Below are positions 25,621 to 37,985 of a DNA stretch of 64,000 nucleotides, in pieces (within the stretch, counting starts at the first letter, position 1; each line of letters starts with the position of its first letter). The DNA is from Liolophura sinensis (taxonomy: Eukaryota; Mollusca; Polyplacophora; Chitonida; Chitonidae), in contig NC_088295.1 in assembly GCF_032854445.1 (NCBI RefSeq), forward strand, positions 71,824,028 to 71,888,027, written 5' to 3'. The position numbers and the translations under genes are program-made. A model generated the notes under the pieces. The model worked only from the letters and a program-made list of their open reading frames with translations, did not search any database and was not told where the DNA came from.

Positions 25621-28600
25621 AGATGTAGAGTTACTTGCACACTTGCACAGCTAAACCTGACAACTTGTATCTGAATGACTTAATACAATTATTGAGTCAA
25701 ATTAAAAAAATCAAAGAAAATAACAGATTTTTGTTGTTTTGATGGTTACACCCATTACATGATGATATAAATTATAAAAAATTTGACCTACTGAGTCAGC
25801 TTGGTTAGGTAAGGCATCTTTTATATATGTATTAACATGTCATTTCCTCTCATGTTTCTTTCTGGGAGTTCACTGGCAATTTAACTCATTCATGTACTTG
25901 ATGAAAACCCACATATGATCATCCTTTATAAACATTATACAAAGAAAACAAGCTTTCAACAAATCTCATCTAGACCTAACTCCTGTGATAATTCTTATCA
26001 TGACCCTTAAGAAAGCCTGCAGACAGACACACTAAGTGCCAACAATATCACCCTGCTTAAGTAGGGCTGTTCTGGTAAAAACCCTCATGGTTAAGTTTTA
26101 TGGATAAAGCGCATAGTTCAAGCACCTGTCTGTAATGTGTTCGCTTAGCCATTACAGCAACCAAAGCAACAAAACTGTGACATCTGTCAAATTCTCTCCG
26201 TACTAATGAGCTGTTTGCTATTTGCTTGCCATTATGCCTTGAAATGTACGTGCATATACAGTATATTGTGTACAAGTGGAGCCTGCTGGCTGGTAGAGAG
26301 ACAGCCAGGCATCAATCAGTGGCCTCATCCCTACATGCAGATTTCACCTGTTTTGCCCATGGGGATAGTATTTAATGACGCTATACACAGGTAACCCATA
26401 CAGGCACAGGTGAAGGCAATATTGACGCTGCTGTATTGATCTATCATTTATTGTAGCTTTGCATTATGCATACAGAATCAGCCAATAATGCCTCCAACAA
26501 CTTCATCAGGAACGTGCTGGTAACACACAATAAACCTGTACACGTTCATTAGAACGTAACTATTGTTCTATGTGTAGCTTTTGCAAAATGTAAACACATC
26601 AGGCTTTTGGTACTATGTTTTGTCTGCTTCCAATGTTTTCTCACATGAACCGAAATATCAGACAATAAGGATAAAAAATAATTTGCTCTCCCGATACACT
26701 TTTAGCATGGGTAGGGCAGGCGATGGATCATCACGTTTCGGGGGAGTTTAACGAAGAAAGCACATATCCTCACAAAAACACTGATGGAGAAATGTCCAAC
26801 AAAAAACAGCTAACATTTTTTCTCTGTCAACTGAAGCTGTGGGTTGTGGCAGTGTCTACCTCAAAGATTAAACATTACATGGAGGTCTATGTTTGTATAA
26901 ACAAGGTTATGTCATGTCTCACAACAACAGCTGAGAGCGGATTAGAATAGCCAGCTAAGATAATCCCTTAGCCCCAGTCTGATGGCACTGTCTGCGTCTG
27001 TAATTCCTTTTCACACGGTAATAGCTTCAAGGCACTCATTCACAACATACAGGCACTTTCGTAACCTGATCATAATGGGATAATTTGTTTTCTTTTTAAC
27101 AGTTCTTCTATTTTCTTTTACTTTTGTATTTGATGAATTTTTTCGCAAAACAATATTTTCATATTAAAACTTATTGGCTATTAAAACCTGTCTTTTATTC
27201 TGGTTTAACAAATCCAAATACACATTATTTGCTGATCTATTCAAATATTAAAAGTGTGTATTTCTTAGGAATTACAATTTATACAGTAACTGTCTCCCCC
27301 ATAGGAAGTCTTGTTGGAGACAAATCTACCTACCATGTTATAAATTAAGTGTGTTTTATGAGGATTGTAGGCAGCTGATGGTCAGTGATACATCTCACAT
27401 GTAGACAGACAGCCAGGCTGCAATCACAAGTTGTGGGTAGTAGCACCAAAAATTTCAGGTTAAATGCAAACTAAACCAACATTAACCCCACAGAAGACAT
27501 CCAGAAGCAAGCCTCAGAAAGTAAACAAATTGTAATGGATTTTCTAACTGAAACGTTTGAAAGTACAGCACATCTATACACAGAAGCATGAAACAACTTG
27601 TAGAGAATACATGTACTTTATGTAGAACACATCTGAGATCATATTGTATCATGTGCTGTGAAAAAAGAAAGCTGCATTGAGGGGGGAGGTGTACATGCAT
27701 GTTAATACACGTTAATATATTATATCACCGTGTTGACTGCAATTCACCATGGTTAACATGTGCTTGTATTCCCATGTACTTATTATCTTCATGTAACTTT
27801 GTGCATATTAAAATCTAACCATTATTACCAATAAATTTATAAAATTGTGTCAGAAATCTGCCATTAAACCTATCAGTTCCAAGTTATTAATAGTACATGT
27901 AAATCTGAATATGCCATTTCCTCATCTAACATACATGTACATGGACTTGGCAGACAAGTTATTTGAGCATACATGTACCTATGTAATGGTAGACCATCCA
28001 AAAAAACAGTTTATCAGGACAGACAGACAATCTATGTCTGTCGTATGACTCACTGGTGTGAGCCTCAATGCAGTCTCCTACTTTCCTGTAAATGTTTGGT
28101 CAGGTCAGATGCTTACACCTTCATGTAATAGTCAACACCTACTCCAGTTCTGTCACAGTTGTGTAATATACCAGTTCTGGTACGCATACACATATATACG
28201 GGTCCATTCAGAACTGCAGAGCGGTGGGATCATTCACTGACATGGTACAAGTTCTGGGACAGCTTATTTAAATTAAAGTTCAGCTTGAGGAAAGAAATAC
28301 TGTATATATGATTGTTAAAGAACACATGTGCACTGACAGTGACAATCGAGTGTGTATCTCACACAAAACTTCAAAACTTCTTGTATTTAGTGAGAATACA
28401 GCCAGGTAAATCACAACACATGTGAACATGTAAATACCACTTCTACTAAAGTGTACATTCTCATTATGTATATAGTAACCATATACATGTACTCTGACAT
28501 TGTTTTTCACTCAAATTACATGTACAATGCAATGTAACAAAACATGTTAGCCTAGTGCACTCCTTTTGGAACGGGTTCAACATTTGTTCATGTATTTTCT

Positions 28601-29456
28601 GGTTAATAGCTCTACATAGTAATGGCATTTGATTTTTATACTTTGAAGTCTTAAGACCATGCATGTTACTGCCAACTATGTGGATGGGGAAAAGCATCTC
28701 ACCTTGCCAGACTCCTGACTTAAAGCCTTGACCAAAGCAGCACAAGCTGGATTTGAACATGTAACATTATTGGTGGAGGACTGGATATGTACACGTACAT
28801 GTGACTGGGCCAACAATGGTCTCTCTTTGAAATGTACCCCATAATCAGATCACCTGTGTTTGCTTATATGTACAATCAAACTGTGATTTGAAAACACATA
28901 CTTGACTCTTATATTATTGTACATACAGACAGTTTCATGTAGATGTACATTATTGCACTGACATCATTTGTAACTGTGCTGAAAATAATTTTCCTGTCTA
29001 GTGGACCAGATCATATCAGTAACTGTAATTTGCTTGAAAATTTAGCCAACAGGGTTAAAGAATTACAGCACAAAGGAAGATATGTATGTAGATGGGGATA
29101 ACATGTAAATGTAAATCACAGTCACACACCTAACACACTCATGAGCCAACATCTAGGTGTGCTAGTAAGACACACCATGTCCAGACAAAATCAAAGGTCT
29201 TGGGAGGATGAATTTTGGTGTGCAAATCACTCCCTTGGTCTTATGCAAGGGGTGTGATACTCACACAGCAGCTTAAAATAAAGACACAGGATTTTATGAT
29301 GTACTACATTTAGTCAACCTTAAGCTGAAAACACATAGCTAAGCATAACTATCACACAAATCTCTTACTAATCTAGAGTCAGTCACCTATCTGTAGACAT
29401 ACCTGAGCTGTGTTTGAAGTTGAGATCATGTCATTTACAGTGGTGTTAAGAGGTAC

Positions 29457-29487
29457 CTGGTCACAGCTAGGGCTCAGCTGTGACCAG
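29457..29487. repeat. Perfect 12-bp hairpin
   Basis: The arms CTGGTCACAGCT (29457-29468) and AGCTGTGACCAG (29476-29487) flank a 7-nt loop. No U-tract or longer precursor stem is evident, so function is unknown. Confidence 0.7.
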
Positions 29488-30240
29488 ACCTCATGAATGC
29501 AGAGTTGTGAATCAGCCGAATAACTTGTCACATCTGTTAGTCTGTTCGGTTCTGCTGATATGTATGTACCCGCACTAGGAACAGGCCTAAGTGTCAGACA
29601 CTCACAGGCCCATACCAGATACCCAAATGGCACAGCTCAACTCAGCTTCATAATTCACTCAGGCGACATGATTTGTACCAATAATGTCAGTGACCCACAC
29701 CCTATCCAATCCTAAACATATATCAATTTTTTTCTCAACTCACTAGCTTAGAATATATTTACTGAGTGTTCCTATGTTTTCTATCTGCCTAACCTGGAAT
29801 CTATGGCCTGGCTTCCTGCCACCAACACCCACTGCACCAGACTAGAATATGCGAGAGGAGTGAAGCCCTACAGGAGGTTCACTCAGGTTCCTCTTCAAGA
29901 CATAATCAAGGGTACATTCGGCACGCTCACATACACTTAGCTCCTGAGTATTAACACTGGATAATGTATAATGTACATGTGGGATAGAAGAGAGAAGATT
30001 AAAGGGTAATCAACTGTCGTGACGGTAGTTAACTACTCGATGTGCTAGCATACCATGTTTTCTGAATTGTACATTATTTATCCCTCAGTACAATTCCAGT
30101 CAATGAATAATGATGACCAAATTTACTCACATTTCACTCTACATTCATTTGATACTTGCACATGTACATGTACATGCAATTAAACAAGACAGATATTAAC
30201 ACGGATGATGCAGTCTTAACTTACAGTCAAAAAGTCCTAT

Positions 30241-30830
30241 GCGGCTAGCCTTGGATGACTATGCTCATAGGGCCTCGCATAATCATGGATTGCTTCCATT
30301 CATCTCTGAAGGGAACCATCATAATATTTCAGAAAACTGTTGATTTCTAACCTCTCAGGCCTGTTCAGTTACTTCATTACAATGGTCAGCATCTGAGGGT
30401 GCCTGTTAAAATCCCGAGCTGTTGATCACCCCAAAGATAAATATCCATCCATATTTCTGCAACCTCAAGTTGTCCCCTGATTCCAAGTTGAGAAAATGGC
30501 GACTGTTTCCCGGGCTAAACGATGGGCATGCGTATGGATGCTTTATGTGATGGGCCGCCATCTTTGTGAAGTTAAGGTGAGCAGAGAAGTTGAACTTGCT
30601 GAAATATGGATGGATATTTACCTTTGGGATGACCAACAGTTCGGGATTTTAACAGTCAGGTGCCCTGGGAGGATAAGCACTGTAAACGAGTAACTGGACA
30701 GACTGGGGAGGTTAGTAATCGACTGTTTTCTGAAATTTTATGATGGTTCTTTCAGAGATGAATGGGAGGAATCCATGACAACCAGAGGCCCTACAAATGT
30801 AGTCATCCAGGGCTATTTGCAGCTTGACAT
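30241..30830. repeat. Long imperfect inverted repeat (foldback), arms about 270 bp
   Basis: The left arm is 30241-30506 and the right arm 30553-30830, with a spacer of about 46 bp. Aligned inverted pieces include ggatgactatgctcataggg with ggatgactacatttgtaggg, cattcatctctgaa in both, aaccatcataa..tttcagaaaac in both, and aaatatccatccatatttc in both. The inner ends carry aaaATGGCGac and its partner aagATGGCGgc. Arm identity by eye is about 80%. The element could be a foldback transposon or an inverted duplication. Confidence 0.85.
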
Positions 30831-31176
30831 CAAACCTGTTGTATTCCACGAATTTATTTATGACACATGTACATGTATATTCACTGCGATGTTGCACTGA
30901 TTTGCCAGTATCCCTACGCATAATGTGATCAAAATTCTACACAGGTATTGTACATGAACTCACCTGTCAAATGATGAATCCTTCGGTCAGTACGAAGTCA
31001 GTGCCAATGTTCAAAGGAGGGGTTCACTTGTACATGTACCTGTCAACAACAACAACAACATCCCCAGTATTAACCTCACATTGCACAGGGTAATGTCACA
31101 TTATGAGAGAACAGCATCACGATATGTAACAGGCACTGGGTCAAGTCACTGCAGAACAGCAGCTATAGCCACTCAC

Positions 31177-31300
31177 CTTGGGAAACAGTAAATATCCAGA
31201 GTGAAACATACGCTCAAACTTCCCACAAAACAGCAAAAAAATCAATAGATTGCTTAAAGAGTATCGATAGCCGCCAGACAAACAGAGTGCGAGAGCTTCA
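31177..31300 (-). other. Candidate DLGAP 5'UTR exon
   Basis: On the minus strand a strong donor consensus CCCAAG|gtgagt occurs at 31177/31176, preceded by a locally CpG-richer stretch (ggcggctatcgatactc). The acceptor at 21271 needs a leader donor somewhere upstream, and this is one of the best-looking ones. The left boundary is set by the donor. The right boundary (transcription start) is a guess. A competing candidate is the minus exon at 36764-36798. Confidence 0.25.
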
Positions 31301-32811
31301 GTGGGACTGGGGGCAAGATATTCCCTTCATCCCTCCCGAACAAATCAGGTTAGTCTCTAGGGGCCCTCAGCATCAGCCCGCCAGGCAGGCAGGCAGTATC
31401 CAAGCTTGCTGGTGCCCAACAACTCCTTCTCTGAGAGAGCCTTATATATTTACTGCCATCAACACTCCCACTCTGGTCCTGTTGGTCCAGGCATATGTAG
31501 CAGTAAGAATAGGTTAACTCCAAAGACCCATGTGTTGGCTATGAAGACCCCTACCCCAACTTCCATAGATATACTGCCACCAACACTTCCTTATCCTTCA
31601 CCAATGTACACGCATCTAGTATTCTGCAGTTGCCATTAGCAACAGAAAATCTATCTCTTGCCCAGCTGTTTGTCCAGGAGTGGAGCTGGAATTTCTGGCT
31701 TTTTCCAGGCATGTTTGTCAGAATACAACCTCTGCTGAACTACAGTAAAAGGTACATGTACACGTAATTTACATCAGCATTATTAATGGGTAAAATATAT
31801 CTGCCATTATGCAAAATCCTTACTGGAATTAAAACACTGTATGGTAACCAAACTGGCAAGCGTTTCTTAACTTCATAAAAAATTGTTCTGGTATCTACAC
31901 AGAACACATACAAATAAGGCAACGCTTATTTTTTATTTCGTGTTTTATGGGCAGATTAACACTAAAAATCCAAAAATGCAATAAAATAAAATTTTCTGGC
32001 AGTTTCTCACAAATCAATGGAGGATTTTTAATTTTCATTTTTATGTCCTCCGATGAAACTGGAAAAAGAACTATTCTGCCTGTAAAACATGAGTTTAAAA
32101 TGATGTGTCTAATATCATTTATAAATAAAATCCTGATGTTCATTAAGCAATATCTACACATGTCGCATCAGTTCAAGTTAGATTCATATTACACCATAAA
32201 CTGACATCATCAATTCTCCTGATTACGAATAAATGGCAAAACAAAATAAATGATTATCTACCGCATTCCGAGACCTTTAGGCAAGGTGCAAAGACGAGTT
32301 CAGTTTGCTGTATGATGTCACAACTCTACAACATTGCCCCGCATTTTCCGAAATGAAGTATACATCAGAAGGGATACCATTAAAAACTGTCCAAGGAAAT
32401 AGTTGGATTTATTTTTTTTTACAATTTTTCAAACGAAGTAAAATTGTGTTAAAACCTAAGATTCTACCATGGTCTGTTGTGACCCCAAAGGAATCCATTA
32501 CGTCAGATCTATACTTTTTGCCTGAAATAATTTGTTTCAAGGTCAAATGAGCAAACGTATTCATAGATCTACATGTATATGCATTTTTAATGATGAAATG
32601 TAGCAGTCTAATGTGTGGTAAGTAGCAAAAACCTTATGTGACGCCACTGTGGTCAGAAAAGATCACCACAAAAAAAATTCACATGAATTTTACCAAGTTA
32701 AACAAATTATACAAAACACAAATCCAGCTATTTTCCTGGACAGTCTGTAATGGTCTTTCTTGTGATACTTACTTCATTTTAGTATTTTCTTTGCCTTTGA
32801 AAGGGCATGAG

Positions 32812-32900
32812 GAGTGAGTGAGTGAGTGAGTGTTTGGGATTTAATGTCGTACTTAACAATTTTTCAGCCACATGACGATGACATGCCATGAGGACGCTGT
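32812..32900 (+). repeat. gagtgagtg-headed dispersed repeat, forward copy
   Basis: A (gagt)n head is followed by gtttgggatttaatgtcgta, then cttaacaatttttcagccac and atgacgatgacatgcc. A reverse copy of the head is at 24245-24312. Confidence 0.5.
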
Positions 32901-35900
32901 CTAACTTATTTTCACACCACTAAGCATATACCTCTACAACCTACATGTACTTGCAATCTCATAAGCAGTGTACATGCTGTCTGGCTCAGTGCACATACAT
33001 TGTACCAAAAACTGTTTCAATGGTATCAGTGTCTTTCAAACACCTTACACCTACATTTATGACATCACGAGTATACAGACATATAAATGAGACAGCCTGA
33101 CATCAAACCATGGCTAAATCTAATGTGTTCTGGCTTTGTTGTAGCGTTTGTATGCATAGTATTTATACATGTATGTACATGTAGTTCAACCTGGTGCAAA
33201 CTCTCAATCACATTAGGTTAGGACCTACAAATCATGCTTTCCCGAGGTCTCTTGAACACACCTAGTGGATGCTTTGTTATCCTTGCTAAGTTAGGTTCCT
33301 GTTTAAACAACATCTGGCATCATTTAAAGGGTTCCTGTACATATGAAGAGATGGTCAGAGTTTTATAAGCCTACTAGTACCTTGCAGATTCATCCATACA
33401 ATTCTCAACATCAATGCGACATTTTTCTTCCTCCATACTTTTTTCTGTACTCAAGAATTTTCCCATTTATACTGTTAGCAGTCACACTTATGAGTGGATT
33501 GAAGAAGCCATAGAGAGGGGTGAATGAATGTTTTCTTCTATAATAACCCATTGTAGGTCTTGAAAACTTAGATTTAGGCGCATAGCATATCATATGGTAA
33601 CCTAAATGTCTTCACATCCTGGTTATACAGGGTGAACCAGCATGGACCCCCATATTGTTTACTGTATGTTCCACAATGCTTGTTCTAATATTTAATGTTA
33701 TTTTCTTAGATTAAAAACATATCTAATAACAAACTTAAGTCAAAATAGCTTTTATTGCAGTGAAAATAATAAGTAAGAACAATTGAAAAAAGACAAGATT
33801 ATGAAAACTATGGCATTTTTGCTAAATCACGAGAAACATAGATTAAGTCAATTAGTGAATGCAAGTGGAGAAAGGTACAAAGGATTTAAGGGTTGTTCAA
33901 ACTGAACTCTAAGAAATGGAAATGAAGTACAAGTCTGACTAAAACTCATGTATGAAAAGTTTCAAACACTGTCAATAATACAGCTCTAAAAAATGAGGTG
34001 AAGAAATGTGTATTGATTCTCAGTCATTTGTAATAATTCCAACATATAAATAACAAGACAATAATAATTTTCACAATGGTTATGGTTAATGGATTTTTCA
34101 GGGTATTTATGCTCATAATAATATCCAATATACTCTCACTATTCAGTTTAGAGATAAACTCTCTAGAGATAAAACTGAACCAGTTTACCAGTTTTCAGTA
34201 AACGAATGCCAAGTCTCAGTAAGAATATAAGAGTTACATCGTCGGTATTGCAGTTCCTTCTTGCCTGGTGATGCCTACATAATCAGAGATACGGTACCTT
34301 TTACAGCAGGCAGTAAATGTATATTCATCGTACAGTAACAAATTCCCAAGGACATTACCGTACCGACAATAATATTTCATCAATGTCTCCCACATACTCT
34401 GGCAATTGTAGTTTTTTTAATGACATCCTCAAGAATTTTTTCAATACATTTTTAAACAGATTCAATATGAGAACAGCCCATTATCCCTTTGCAGAAATAC
34501 AGACTTATTCTTAGACTTTAAAGGTTTAGCACAGTGGCCATTTTTTTTTTCTTGCTCATTACTTTTCATATTGCATTGTAAGTTAGCTCAAGCTTGAAGC
34601 AAATCACAACGAAGATGAGGCAATTAAAGGATACAACTCAGTCAATAAAAATAAAAGTGTACAACATTAGATCAGATGCTTGTTATGTTCATGTTTAAGA
34701 TTAACTAACTGATGTAAAAGGTAATATTTAAGACAAAATAAATCTGATGTAAACTACTTGTAATAATACTTGTGAGCTGTGAAGGCCATTTTAACAGCTT
34801 GAATCATTAGGTAAACAGGTACATGTACATGTGCCTTGAAAAAGAAATGGAGGAAAATTGCAAAAGTTCTTTTCCTATATTTCATATAAGGGAAGTTCTC
34901 ATCCCCGACAACTAAAAGAGGTGTTGAAGATTTTCGTCTTGTGCTTTTCAGGTGTTTCTGTTTTCCTGTTATTTTTTTTTTCGCATGTTTCTGAAATGGC
35001 TTTATTAAAATTGTGTTGATGCGCCGACTATTCCTGCTGTTGCCTTTACATGCTTAATGACCAAACCCAGGTAAGGGACAATGTCTGTCCAACATAAATA
35101 TTGATCATGTTACCATGATATGTTTGTAAAATCACTAATATACCACATATCACGACAGAACCATATTGTTATATCCCATGAAGAAGTTCCTTAATTGAAT
35201 TGTTCTTCTTCAACAGTTTTAATTGTGGTCTGAGATTGCTCCGACGTTCCGTTTGGCCAAATTTTGTTCAAACAAGAATAGCCTCAACCAACATGTTCCA
35301 TGTAAAAACCTGATGCAGTTACCTGCCCTGCTCAAATATATTGAGGTTGTCAGTACAATGGGTCAGTATCTCGGAACAATGGTGTCTGGAAAATAATCAA
35401 TAATCGTTGTGCTTGCAATAAATCAACTGACAAAAAGGTAAGGGACAAAAGTGTCTACAAACTTAAGGCTATGGAGGCATGTTTCATAGGTAATTTGCAT
35501 CAGGTTTTTTAATGGAGTGCTCTCTGACGTTGGTTTGGGACTCGCCGATTGGTATATTGGTATTTAAAAACAGCTTAACTCAAGGAAACTCTGTGCAACA
35601 CTTACTTGCCATGTTGACATTGTGACCTAATAAATCGTTCCTCCCCACGCATGTGTGGTTGACCTTTCACGTCACCATGTTTTGATCACCTGGCTGTCAT
35701 TTTCGACAGACAGAAAGCCATGTGACCACAGAAACACGAATCTGCAACTGACTGAAGGCTATGGAGCAGAATGACGGACCCCACAGTGTGTACTAATTGT
35801 CAAATTAAGTTTCCAGTGAAAAGTGGGGGTTATCTTCTGCATCCGTTCCGTTCAATTTCGCGGAAAGGTCAATCACTGCTGCGCATGCAAACCTCGCTGA

Positions 35901-36763
35901 CCCAGGTTTTAAAAACATGGAAGTACGTGGTGACCTGCTAAATATGAGCATAGTTTCGACCTCTGCTAGAATTTATAGGAGAATGGTGATACAGAGGCAA
36001 ATAGCAATTGTGGCGAAATGTGCGTAAATATTTCAGCTTTCAGAACTGCCATGCTTTGTGTGTACTCAAATACTTAAAATATAATACACTCAAATATTTG
36101 TGTGACGAATCTAACGCACATGCATCCGAACTGAACGAGAGGGTACTCTCTGTAAGCATTATACCGGAATCGAGTCCACAAAGCTCTCGGGTTAAGGGTG
36201 GCGAGTGGTTATAAGACACCCTTATACCGAGGCCTCACGCTAGTATGGCGCCATCCTTGTCCTAACAAAATTTCTGTCAAACTTGACGATACCATAACTG
36301 TAGCACTTGTAGATGTATTAATCTTGAAAACATGTTGAAGTCTGTCAGTCAATCACATCATACACTTGACTTATGTCCTAACATGATACTGGACAGCACA
36401 ATGTCATAAAATAACTTTGCATTAGCAACAAAATCAAAAACCTTTGCAGCAGCTGTAGAGACTAGGTTGATCCTTTCTTTAGCCAATAAGCCCCTTCACA
36501 GATGTTCATTGTGAAAAGATGGTTCTTCAATGGACTGACGTCACTCTACCACATGACAGCAACATTTAAACTTCCCGTACAATGTATTATATCCAAGCAA
36601 TGGTGGCAAAAGCCACTCTTCTGCATGAGATTCTTTCTAGTTTAAATTACCGTGGAATATATCACGACAACGACGACAACAACAACAACGGTTAATAATA
36701 GGCTTAGTTCTCTTCTTCGATCGACAGAAATCATCCTTACCTAGAGTAAGAGACAATACTTAC

Positions 36764-36798
36764 CCAGAGTTGATTTTTAGCGTATCAGCAAAGCTCAT
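36764..36798 (-). CDS. Orphan minus-strand first coding exon (tentative)
   Basis: The minus strand reads ATG followed by SFADTLKINS and then a strong donor TCTGG|gtaagt at 36764/36763 (11 codons plus 2 nt). It sits beside a CpG-richer promoter-like segment and opposite a plus-strand leader exon. I could not find its next exon. Joining it to the DLGAP acceptor at 21270 gives a stop after seven further codons (an upstream ORF), so it could be a DLGAP leader exon or the start of a separate small gene. No homology is claimed. Confidence 0.3.
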
Positions 36799-36960
36799 GA
36801 TATCCAGTTGGATGTGGCAAAGAGAACATTCAGCCACACAAATCAGACCATGACAACCGCCAGGCGCCCATTTGAACCTGGAATTTTGTCTCTTTTGACA
36901 ACAACCGCGCTTCTGCTTTATCCATCAGTCATGCGCAGTTTGCTCCGGAGGAGCAGGTTC
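36799..36960. promoter_or_regulatory. Putative divergent promoter
   Basis: This short stretch has more CpG than its surroundings (aggcgccc, accgcgctt, ctccggagg) between a minus-strand ATG exon and a plus-strand exon with a consensus donor. It contains catgcgcag (36930-36938), an NRF-1 half-site-like motif, which is common at nuclear genes for mitochondrial proteins. No TATA box is obvious. Promoter function is inferred. Confidence 0.4.
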
Positions 36961-37050
36961 CGGTTGGAATCACGTTGTGGCGACCTCAGCACGTTTGAGC
37001 TAGTGCGTTGCTATTTTCTGGACATTTGCAAAAATCTAGAGATTCTTGAG
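36940..37050 (+). other. Candidate 5'UTR exon of the small plus-strand gene
   Basis: The donor ATTCTTGAG|gtaagg is at 37050/37051, a near-perfect consensus, preceded by GC-richer sequence. The next plus-strand acceptor in a supported exon is ctgtttttcag at 41787, the leader of the 80-residue gene. The start is approximate. The open frame 36808-37065 across it is not needed to explain it. Confidence 0.4.
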
Positions 37051-37659
37051 GTAAGGATCTGGTAGAAAATGTTGACTCTTTGTACAGTTAAAGACTGTCT
37101 TACATGATCAAATATTTCGAATATTGTAACAATCAGTTTTTCTTCTATGTACACATTGTACGTCTCAACTACTTCAGTTCGGATATTCGGTTTAAATTTT
37201 ACACAATCATGTAACATTTGAAACAGCTGATTCAACAGATTAACAGTTCTTTCATCTTCAGTGTTGGAAAAAAAAAATTAAATAATATCAGATTTATCAA
37301 AGTGAAATCCTCACAATATGTAAAGGAAAAAAAAACAGCTGATATTAAATCATTGACTCAAGAATGGACATTCTTATGAATGTTACACAAGAATTTTGGA
37401 GTCTTCAAGATAAGCCTTTCAAGTTTAAGGATGTATCATACATAAGTATTTGAGACATCAATAGTTTTCATAATTTATGTATGTTGTGCTGATTGTCCTG
37501 TTATCTGTCTGACTATAATTTCTGAATATCATCAAGCATAGATCTTGGAACATTGGTGTTCATTTCTCAATACTTTCCATTGCTGTTATCCACCTTGTTG
37601 ACTGCTTGCCGCAGCCACAAACGAGTGATGCGCCTGGATAGTGGTTAAACCATAGTCCA

Positions 37660-37985
37660 TAACTGCTCCTCTGTAAGGTTGGAACAAATTTGTTTGGCCA
37701 AGGAGGGCCCCAAACCAGTGTCAGAGTAAATACCTTTACCTGTTCTGGTAAATATGTCAAGGCTTGCAGTACAGACAATGTGGTCTTGAAAGTTACTAAT
37801 TGATGCTATGCTGGCAATAAAATAGAATCAGCAGTCAAAAAGTTAAGGAAAATGTGAGACTGTAAACTTAAGGCTGTGCAGGTGTTTTTGATTGATAATT
37901 TTTATATAAATGTATTGATAGCTGCCACTTGACAGCTGTTGATTTTGGGGCCATCCTGGCCAAACAAAATTGTACCACACCTAAT
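37660..37985. repeat. Inverted-repeat element with tttggcca core
   Basis: The left part gaacaaatttgtttggcc followed by aaggagggccccaaacc is matched inverted by 37936-37980, which reads tacaattttgtttggccagg and then atggccccaaaatcaac. A third related piece is at 35228-35275 (gagattgctcc...gtttggccaaattttgttc). This looks like a dispersed foldback family. Confidence 0.5.

Larger units (their letters stand above)
21271..36763. other. Upstream/5' intronic region of DLGAP, repeats and no supported coding exon
   Basis: The acceptor at 21271 shows that at least one leader exon lies to the right. The stretch carries a SINE copy (25380-25620), reverse and forward copies of a gagtgagtg-headed repeat (24245-24312 and 32812-32900), a long inverted repeat (30241-30830) and a candidate leader exon (donor at 31177/31176). 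Short open frames throughout lack splice or homology support. Confidence 0.55.

Noticed and set aside
36008..36214. Plus-strand 68-codon frame upstream of the divergent promoter
   Set aside because: Contains small internal duplications and no splice sites in phase. Most likely chance.
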